Source of the DNA: Rhodospirillales bacterium
GTDB taxonomy: Bacteria > Pseudomonadota > Alphaproteobacteria > Rhodospirillales_A > Casp-alpha2
Length of the DNA stretch: 11,309 bases
NCBI GenBank assembly: GCA_016763915.1
Contig: JAESSX010000241.1
Span: 1 to 11,309 of the forward strand
Direction: 5' to 3'
The notes beneath the pieces were generated by a model. The model did no database searches. It was not told where the DNA came from and saw only the letters and a program-made list of their open reading frames with translations. Made by a program: the position numbers and the translations under genes. This document shows, piece by piece, positions 7,096-11,309 of the stretch. Numbering within the stretch: the first letter of the stretch is position 1; each line of letters begins with the position of its first letter.

Positions 7096-7255
7096 ACCCG
7101 ACATTGCTCCCGTTTTGACAATAGCCGGGCCGCACCTGCCGGCCACCGGCCAGCCATCCGTGAACGTCCGGGCAATTGTCCATTCCCTCAAAATTCGCGG
7201 CGTCGTCTGACCAAGCCAATGTCCGCTTCTGGTTATTAGCGGCCGCAATCAACAG

Positions 7256-7269
7256 CCGGGACTTCCCGG
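7256..7269. repeat. Small GC-rich inverted repeat in the spacer before aprM
   Basis: CCGGG (7256-7260) and CCCGG (7265-7269) flank a four-base ACTT loop. It lies in the 253-base spacer 7096-7348, which holds no recognisable gene. It could form a short hairpin but has no following T-tract, so it is not called a terminator. Confidence 0.2.
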
Positions 7270-7297
7270 ACCCGAAGGACCAAGCCCGGCGGACTGT

Positions 7298-7310
7298 TGG
7301 TTTTGAACCA
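7298..7310. promoter_or_regulatory. Perfect small palindrome upstream of aprM, possible operator
   Basis: TGGTT and AACCA form perfect five-base arms around TTG, ending 38 bases before the aprM start codon, where a promoter or repressor site for the apr operon would be expected. I could not identify a convincing -35/-10 pair here. Arms this short may be coincidental. Confidence 0.22.
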
Positions 7311-7337
7311 TAGGTAGGGTAAGGTGTTCTTGTCAAA

Positions 7338-7343
7338 GGGAGG
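7338..7343 (+). promoter_or_regulatory. Strong ribosome binding site of aprM
   Basis: GGGAGG lies five bases before ATG 7349 and fixes the aprM start. It is one of the two strongest ribosome binding sites in the window, fitting a highly translated energy-metabolism operon. Confidence 0.7.
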
Positions 7344-7348
7344 GCAGA

Positions 7349-8137
7349 ATGTTGACCAGCAACCCCTTCGCAGAGCTTTCGGCGTTCATATCACCCACCG
7401 TCATGCAGACGTACATCGTCATCATGATACTGTTGGTCGCCGGTGGCACGCTGTTCGACATTGTTAATAAAAAGAGCGCCAAGTACTTCTTCAACAATTG
7501 GCGGAATGCAAAGAATAATGGGACACGGCCGGTCGGCGGCGGGGAGATGGCGTCCCTGGCGATTCAGACCGCCGTGGTGGACGGCCTGACGTCCGGTGAA
7601 TTCTGCAGCGCGCCGCGCAGAATTGCCCACCTTTTGACCATGTACGGATTCGTGGCTTATGTCGTCACCACCGTCCTCATGGTGTTCGCCTACCCGACGC
7701 CCGCCACCCCAGCGCCCGCCATTCTACCGACACTGTGGACCATCGGGGCGCTGATGGTATGCCTCGGCGGCTATTGGTTCTGGTTCTTCATCCGGGTCGA
7801 CGTCGCTGCCGAGGGCAATTCACCGTTCCGCCTGGTGCGGGCCGACCTGTTCGTCGTTTCGCTTCTGGTCAGTGTGACGCTGGGCCTAGTATGGGCGTAC
7901 ATGCAGGCGGCGGGCTACACAACCTGGACCAACGTATTCCTGGCTTCGTACATCCTCGCCACGACGGTGCTCTTTGGATCGATTCCGTGGTCCAAGTTCT
8001 CGCATATGTTCTTCAAACCCGCGGCGGCCTTCCAGAAGCGGGTGGAACAGGCGAACGGCTTCAGGACCAACCTGCCGGCCCCCGCCGACAGCCCCGAAAT
8101 ATACGGTAGCGCCCGCCAACAGCCGAGAAATTTTTAA
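7349..8137 (+). CDS. aprM: AprM, membrane protein of dissimilatory APS reductase
   Basis: This 262-residue protein is the putative membrane partner of adenylylsulfate (APS) reductase, found directly upstream of aprBA in many sulfur oxidisers. It is thought to pass electrons from the enzyme to the quinone pool, in place of the QmoABC complex. Five membrane helices are predicted near residues 18-38, 93-114, 127-149, 165-187 and 194-213. The layout recalls NarI/HdrE-like cytochrome b subunits. H94 in APRRIAHLLTMYG and H219 in WSKFSHMFFKP are candidate heme ligands, but this is inference. A conserved-looking cytoplasmic loop lies between helices 1 and 2 (about 40-92). The C-terminal 40 residues are hydrophilic. 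A GGGAGG ribosome binding site precedes the ATG, and aprB follows after 43 bases. Identity rests on context and overall pattern, both strong. Confidence 0.88.
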   Translation: MLTSNPFAELSAFISPTVMQTYIVIMILLVAGGTLFDIVNKKSAKYFFNNWRNAKNNGTRPVGGGEMASLAIQTAVVDGLTSGEFCSAPRRIAHLLTMYGFVAYVVTTVLMVFAYPTPATPAPAILPTLWTIGALMVCLGGYWFWFFIRVDVAAEGNSPFRLVRADLFVVSLLVSVTLGLVWAYMQAAGYTTWTNVFLASYILATTVLFGSIPWSKFSHMFFKPAAAFQKRVEQANGFRTNLPAPADSPEIYGSARQQPRNF

Positions 8138-8162
8138 TCAACCCATCATTGGTCTTCGAAAC

Positions 8163-8183
8163 AGGAGATAATGTAAAATCATG
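8163..8183 (+). promoter_or_regulatory. RBS of aprB with an intervening start-stop codon pair
   Basis: AGGAG (8163-8167) lies 13 bases before the aprB ATG (8181), which is longer than optimal. Between them sits ATG TAA (8171-8176), a one-codon start-stop frame only three bases from the Shine-Dalgarno element. The next ATG in line is aprB. This may be chance or may tune aprB initiation. Confidence 0.35.
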
Positions 8184-8642
8184 CCAACATTTGTTTATAT
8201 GACGCGTTGCGACGGCTGCGGACATTGCGTGGATATCTGCCCGTCCGACATCATGCACATCGATCCCGTCTACCGCCGTGCCTATAACATCGAACCCAAT
8301 ATGTGTTGGGAGTGTTATTCGTGCGTGAAGGCTTGCCCGCAAAATGCGATCGACTGCCGCGGCTATGCCGACTTCGCCCCCTTGGGCCACAGTGTCCGGG
8401 TGCTTAGGGAAGAAGAGAAGGGAACCATCTCCTGGAAGATCAAGTTCAGAGACGGCCGCGAGAAGAACTTCGTTTCCCCGATCAGGACCACGCCCTGGGG
8501 ATCGATCAAAGGTCCGGCCGAGTACGAGGCGCCCAGCCCGGAAGCTTTGAATTCCCAGGAACTCGCGCACGAACCGGATGCACTCAACATCAAGGCACTG
8601 CCCGTGCTCACGCCGGATCAGTTCAAGCAGGGAGTGGTTTGA
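8181..8642 (+). CDS. aprB: Adenylylsulfate reductase beta subunit AprB
   Basis: AprB is the iron-sulfur subunit of dissimilatory APS reductase, which interconverts adenosine-5'-phosphosulfate and sulfite plus AMP in the cytoplasm; in sulfur oxidisers the enzyme forms APS from sulfite and AMP. The 153-residue protein has two [4Fe-4S] ligand sets, C10, C13, C16, C20 in CDGCGHCVDICP and C42, C45, C48, C52 in MCWECYSCVKACP. A further cysteine is at 59. The N-terminal ferredoxin domain is followed by a beta-rich segment (about 70-105) and an extended tail (about 106-153) that in known structures wraps around the alpha subunit. The family length is near 150, so the gene is complete. Its TGA stop shares one base with the aprA start. 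Electrons from the flavin of AprA pass through these clusters toward AprM. Confidence 0.97.
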   Translation: MPTFVYMTRCDGCGHCVDICPSDIMHIDPVYRRAYNIEPNMCWECYSCVKACPQNAIDCRGYADFAPLGHSVRVLREEEKGTISWKIKFRDGREKNFVSPIRTTPWGSIKGPAEYEAPSPEALNSQELAHEPDALNIKALPVLTPDQFKQGVV

Positions 8643-10486
8643 TGGGTCTGTTTTCAGGCAGGAAAACGATTCATGTGGATTCGGACATTCTCGTCATCGG
8701 CGGCGGCATGGCCGGCTGCGGGGCGACGTATGAGTCCCGGTACTGGGGACGCGACCTGAAGATTATCTGCGTCGAGAAGGCGAACATCGAGCGCAGCGGC
8801 GCCGTCGCTCAAGGCCTGTATGCGATCAACTGCTACATGGGCATGCAGTGGGACGAGAACCAGCCCGAGGACCATGTCCGCTACGCACGCAACGACCTCA
8901 TGGGTCTGGTGCGTGAGGATCTGGGCTACGACATCGCCCGGCACGTGGACGCCACGGTGCACATGTCCGAGGAGTGGGGCCTTCCCATCATGAGGGACCC
9001 TGAAACCGGGCGGTACCAGCGCGAGGGCAAATGGCAGATCATGATCCACGGTGAAAGCTATAAGCCGATAATGGCCGAGGCCGCCCGCAAGGCCGCCACC
9101 AAAATCTACAACCGGATCATGGTGACCCATCTGCTGATGGACAATACGAAGGCCAACCGCGTCTCCGGGGCTGTCGGATTTAACGTCCGAACCGGGGATT
9201 ATTATGTCTTTCGCGCGAAGGCCGTCATTGTCTGCGCCGGTGGTGCGTCGCACATCTTCAAACCCCGTGCCGTGGGCGAAGGCATGGGTCGGACATGGTA
9301 TGCCCCGTGGAGCAGTGCATCGGCTTACGCTTTGCCGATCGAAGTCGGCGCCAAGATGACGCAGATGGAAAACCGGATCGTCCTGACCCGGTTCAAGGAC
9401 GGCTATGGTCCGGTCGGTGCCTACTTCCTGCATCTCAAGACCTACACCGAAAATGTCAATGGCGAAGAGTACGAGTCCACCTGGTACGAAGATACCAAGG
9501 CATTGGTGGGCGACTACATTGACCACCACCCGGTGCCGACGTGCTTGCGCAATCACGCCATTCTTAAAGAGGTCGCAGCCGGCCGCGGGCCTATCCGCAT
9601 GGTGACAAAGGAGGCTTTCCAGAATCCACACATGGAGAAAGTCGGCTGGGAGAACTTCCTCGGCATGACCATCGCCCAAGCCGTCGTCTGGGCATCGCAG
9701 AACATCGATCCCAAGGAGATAAACCCCGAACTGACCACGTCCGAGCCTTACGTCATGGGCTCCCACGCCACGTGCTCGGGCGCCTGGGCGAGCGGCCCGG
9801 AGGACTGCGCGCCCGACGAATACCAGTGGGGATACAATCGGATGATGACCATCGACGGCCTGTTCGGCGCTGGCGACACCATCGGCGGCACCGCCCACAA
9901 GTTCTCGTCGGGATCCTTCACGGAAGGCCGTCTCGCCGGGAAGGCTGCGGTCAGGTACGTCAAGGACCTGGGTGGCGACCAGCCTCAGGTCGATGAGACG
10001 GAGTACGAAGATCTCAAGTCGATGGTTTACCGGCCCATGGAGAACTACAAGGTCGGCCGCAACGAGATCGTCGCGGGCACCGTGTCGCCGAGCTATCTGT
10101 TGCCGATTCATGGACTTCAACGTCTTGAGAAGATCATGGACGAGTACGTCGGCGGTATCAGCACCAACTACATGACGAACGAATGGGGGCTTAAGCGCGG
10201 CCTTGAGCTGTTGGGCATGCTGAAGGAAGACATGCAACACATCGGGGCTGAGGACCTGCACCAGTTGCAGCGGACCTGGGAACTAAATCACCGGCTCACC
10301 GCTTCATTCTCCGTCGCCCATCACACCTTGTTCCGCGAGGAAACGCGGTGGCCGGGGTATTACTATCGGGGCGATCATATGAAGCTGGATGATGATAATT
10401 GGCATTGCTTCACCTTGTCTCGCTTCGACCGGGAATCCGGGGAATGGGAAATGGAGAAGGCCCCCGTCTATCACATCATCGACTAA
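8642..10486 (+). CDS. aprA: Adenylylsulfate reductase alpha subunit AprA
   Basis: AprA is the FAD-containing catalytic subunit of dissimilatory APS reductase and a marker gene of sulfur oxidisers and sulfate reducers. The 614-residue protein belongs to the fumarate reductase/succinate dehydrogenase flavoprotein superfamily. It has a dinucleotide-binding VIGGGMAGCGA at 18-28, VEKANIERSGAVAQGLYAIN at 45-64 and a second FAD block near GLFGAGDTIGGTAHKFSSGS (407-426). W219 in GRTWYAPW, R250 in VLTRFKDGYGPVGA and H375 in VMGSHATCSG appear to correspond to the substrate-contacting Trp, Arg and His of the Archaeoglobus enzyme. ATG 8642 overlaps the aprB stop by one base, with GGGAG seven bases upstream; an adjacent TTG at 8639 is less likely. 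The length is normal and no key residue seems missing. No qmo genes follow; an MsrB-like fragment comes next. Confidence 0.97.
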   Translation: MGLFSGRKTIHVDSDILVIGGGMAGCGATYESRYWGRDLKIICVEKANIERSGAVAQGLYAINCYMGMQWDENQPEDHVRYARNDLMGLVREDLGYDIARHVDATVHMSEEWGLPIMRDPETGRYQREGKWQIMIHGESYKPIMAEAARKAATKIYNRIMVTHLLMDNTKANRVSGAVGFNVRTGDYYVFRAKAVIVCAGGASHIFKPRAVGEGMGRTWYAPWSSASAYALPIEVGAKMTQMENRIVLTRFKDGYGPVGAYFLHLKTYTENVNGEEYESTWYEDTKALVGDYIDHHPVPTCLRNHAILKEVAAGRGPIRMVTKEAFQNPHMEKVGWENFLGMTIAQAVVWASQNIDPKEINPELTTSEPYVMGSHATCSGAWASGPEDCAPDEYQWGYNRMMTIDGLFGAGDTIGGTAHKFSSGSFTEGRLAGKAAVRYVKDLGGDQPQVDETEYEDLKSMVYRPMENYKVGRNEIVAGTVSPSYLLPIHGLQRLEKIMDEYVGGISTNYMTNEWGLKRGLELLGMLKEDMQHIGAEDLHQLQRTWELNHRLTASFSVAHHTLFREETRWPGYYYRGDHMKLDDDNWHCFTLSRFDRESGEWEMEKAPVYHIID

Positions 10487-10640
10487 ACGGAGTCCATCGA
10501 AGAACCCTTTGATGTAATGACAAGCCCCTGAAGGCGCCCGACGCCGGACGCGCCCCGTCGATGTTCGCGAATCCAACGACTCCCCATTCACTAACGCCCA
10601 CCACGGGCGATCCTCGCGATTCCTCGGGCGTGTCCTGATT

Positions 10641-10654
10641 AGAGGTGAACCTCT
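10641..10654. promoter_or_regulatory. Perfect 6-base inverted repeat in the spacer after aprA
   Basis: AGAGGT and ACCTCT are perfect inverted arms around a two-base GA centre. It lies 48 bases before the MsrB-like small ORF, in the 215-base spacer 10487-10701, where I see no other gene, no clear promoter and no T-tailed terminator for aprA. It could be an operator or a small hairpin. Confidence 0.27.
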
Positions 10655-10701
10655 CCTCTGGGTCCGTAGCCTGCTGATGGCCTCGTGACCAGGGGGATGA
10701 G

Positions 10702-10839
10702 ATGGTCGAGAAGATTCGAAAATCCGACGAGGAACGGCGCCGCCAGTTGATGCCCGAGGCGTACCGGGTGGCACGGGATCGCGACGTCGAGAAACGTTTC
10801 TCATACCCCGGGCACGACGCCAAGGTCACGGGCGCCTAA
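10702..10839 (+). pseudogene. N-terminal fragment of methionine-R-sulfoxide reductase MsrB
   Basis: This 45-codon reading frame begins MVEKIRKSDEERRRQLMPEA and continues YRVARDRDVEKRFS. That matches the beginning of MsrB proteins, which usually read close to KSDEEWRxQLTPEQYxVxRxxGTExxFSG. Position by position it agrees well up to about residue 34, then runs into an unrelated YPGHDAKVTGA and stops. MsrB normally continues for about 90 to 100 more residues with the zinc-binding CxxC pairs and catalytic cysteine, all absent here, so it cannot reduce methionine sulfoxide. Two conserved residues are also changed (W to R, T to M). A strong AGGGGG ribosome binding site sits five bases before the ATG, so the fragment may still be translated. 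Its TAA overlaps the stop of the convergent Usp gene by two bases. It is most likely a truncated remnant; a reused small protein is the alternative. Confidence 0.6.
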
Positions 10840-11309
10840 CGGACGATCATCACCGAATTTTCGGCGTCTTCCAACACCTTGAAGGCGACGCTACCCATGA
10901 AGAAGCGCTGCAGGCCGGTTCTTCCCGACTCGGCGACAACGATCAGTGAATAATTGGGGCCAGCCTGGATAATCTCGTCGACCGGATTGCCGACGCGGGT
11001 GATGGTCTCCTTGACGTCAACTCCCATGGAATCCAGCAGTTGCTTGGCTTTCGCCACATTATCGGTGGCTTCAGCCTCTGATTCGACATCAAGCGCGACC
11101 GACATCAGGGATATGGGGCAATTACAGCGACTCGCCAGCCTGGCGTCCTGACGCACCATTTCCAACGACCGCTCCGACCCGTCGGTGCAAATCAGGTGAC
11201 CGTGTCCTTCTTCCAGGTTCCGCGCCACCAACACCGAGCATGGCGCATGGATGGCGACCTTCTCGGCCACCGCCGGGTCCCAGAACGTCCTCGCCATGCC
11301 TTTCCAGCG
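10836..11309 (-). CDS. Tandem-domain universal stress protein (UspA family), 5' end outside window
   Basis: The frame is open to the right edge, and an in-frame ATG at 11297 is probably not the start. The residues around it, RWKGMARTFWDPAVAEKVAI followed by HAPCSVLVAR, look like the last strand-helix-strand of one Usp domain (usually ...GSVAEKVLRHAPCSVLVVR). A second complete Usp domain then begins at HLICTDGSERSLEMVRQDARL and ends KVLEDAENSVMIVR. In the second domain the nucleotide-binding motif G-x2-G-x9-G-S appears as AESGRTGLQRFFMGS, with Ala in place of the first Gly. In the first domain the final Gly-Ser is Pro-Ala, so that domain may not bind ATP. Tandem Usp proteins act as cytoplasmic stress or nucleotide sensors; the partner here is unknown. 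It is transcribed toward apr, converging on the MsrB-like fragment with overlapping stop codons. Confidence 0.88.
   Translation of the reverse strand, partial: RWKGMARTFWDPAVAEKVAIHAPCSVLVARNLEEGHGHLICTDGSERSLEMVRQDARLASRCNCPISLMSVALDVESEAEATDNVAKAKQLLDSMGVDVKETITRVGNPVDEIIQAGPNYSLIVVAESGRTGLQRFFMGSVAFKVLEDAENSVMIVR

Noticed and set aside
7115..7120. Perfect TTGACA -35 box after the DUF3326 gene
   Set aside because: No acceptable -10 element lies 16-18 bases downstream, and it is over 220 bases from aprM.
7137..7154. GCCGG-CCA-CCGGC hairpin as a terminator for the five-gene cluster
   Set aside because: There is no T-tract after it and a three-base loop of this kind is common in GC-rich DNA.
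7048..7336. Minus-strand open frames in the spacer before aprM
   Set aside because: No recognisable protein, no ribosome binding site, and they overlap the DUF3326 3' end; the spacer is treated as non-coding.
8654..10261. 535-codon minus-strand open frame opposite aprA
   Set aside because: AprA is unmistakable on the plus strand and the antisense product has no family features.
10531..10554. GGCGC...GCGCC inverted arms after aprA as a terminator
   Set aside because: Five-base arms with a 12-base loop and no T-run are too weak to call.

Overview
The window looks like a chromosome segment of a sulfur-oxidising proteobacterium, most likely an alphaproteobacterium of the Rhodospirillales type. 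This rests on high-GC, strongly third-position-biased coding sequence, an aprM-aprB-aprA operon of the kind found in sulfur oxidisers, and generally alphaproteobacterial-looking proteins. Genus and species cannot be told from the sequence. No rRNA, tRNA, insertion sequence, integrase or CRISPR array was seen.

Layout. (1) 1-1929, minus strand: an ABC-2 type transporter made of an ATPase and a permease whose stop and start codons overlap; the permease runs off the left edge. (2) 1930-2157: a divergent intergenic region with a candidate promoter for the ABC pair. (3) 2158-2916, plus: a small TauD/GBBH-like Fe(II)/2-oxoglutarate oxygenase. (4) 3013-7095, plus: a tight five-gene cluster with a DUF350/YjfL membrane protein, a DUF1190/YjfM/YgiB lipoprotein, a YjfC/YgiC ATP-grasp ligase of the glutathionylspermidine-synthase family, a divergent SpeD (S-adenosylmethionine decarboxylase) homologue, and a DUF3326 protein. 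(5) 7096-7348: a 253-base spacer with small inverted repeats. (6) 7349-10486, plus: aprM, aprB and aprA, the membrane partner and two subunits of dissimilatory adenylylsulfate reductase. (7) 10487-10839: a spacer, then a 45-codon ORF that resembles only the N-terminus of methionine sulfoxide reductase MsrB. (8) 10836-11309, minus: the C-terminal part of a tandem-domain universal stress protein that enters from the right edge.

How the genes may work together. The apr genes encode the step between sulfite and adenosine-5'-phosphosulfate in sulfur oxidation, with AprM as the likely quinone-side membrane partner because no qmo genes are in view. The DUF350-DUF1190-ATP-grasp-SpeD-DUF3326 cluster is the best candidate for an incompletely described system. 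An amine-forming pyruvoyl enzyme next to an amide-bond-forming ATP-grasp enzyme suggests that a decarboxylated amine is made and then conjugated to a carboxylate, with a membrane protein and an envelope lipoprotein as the site or target. The enzyme chemistry is inferred from families. The product is unknown, and the upstream oxygenase may or may not belong to it.
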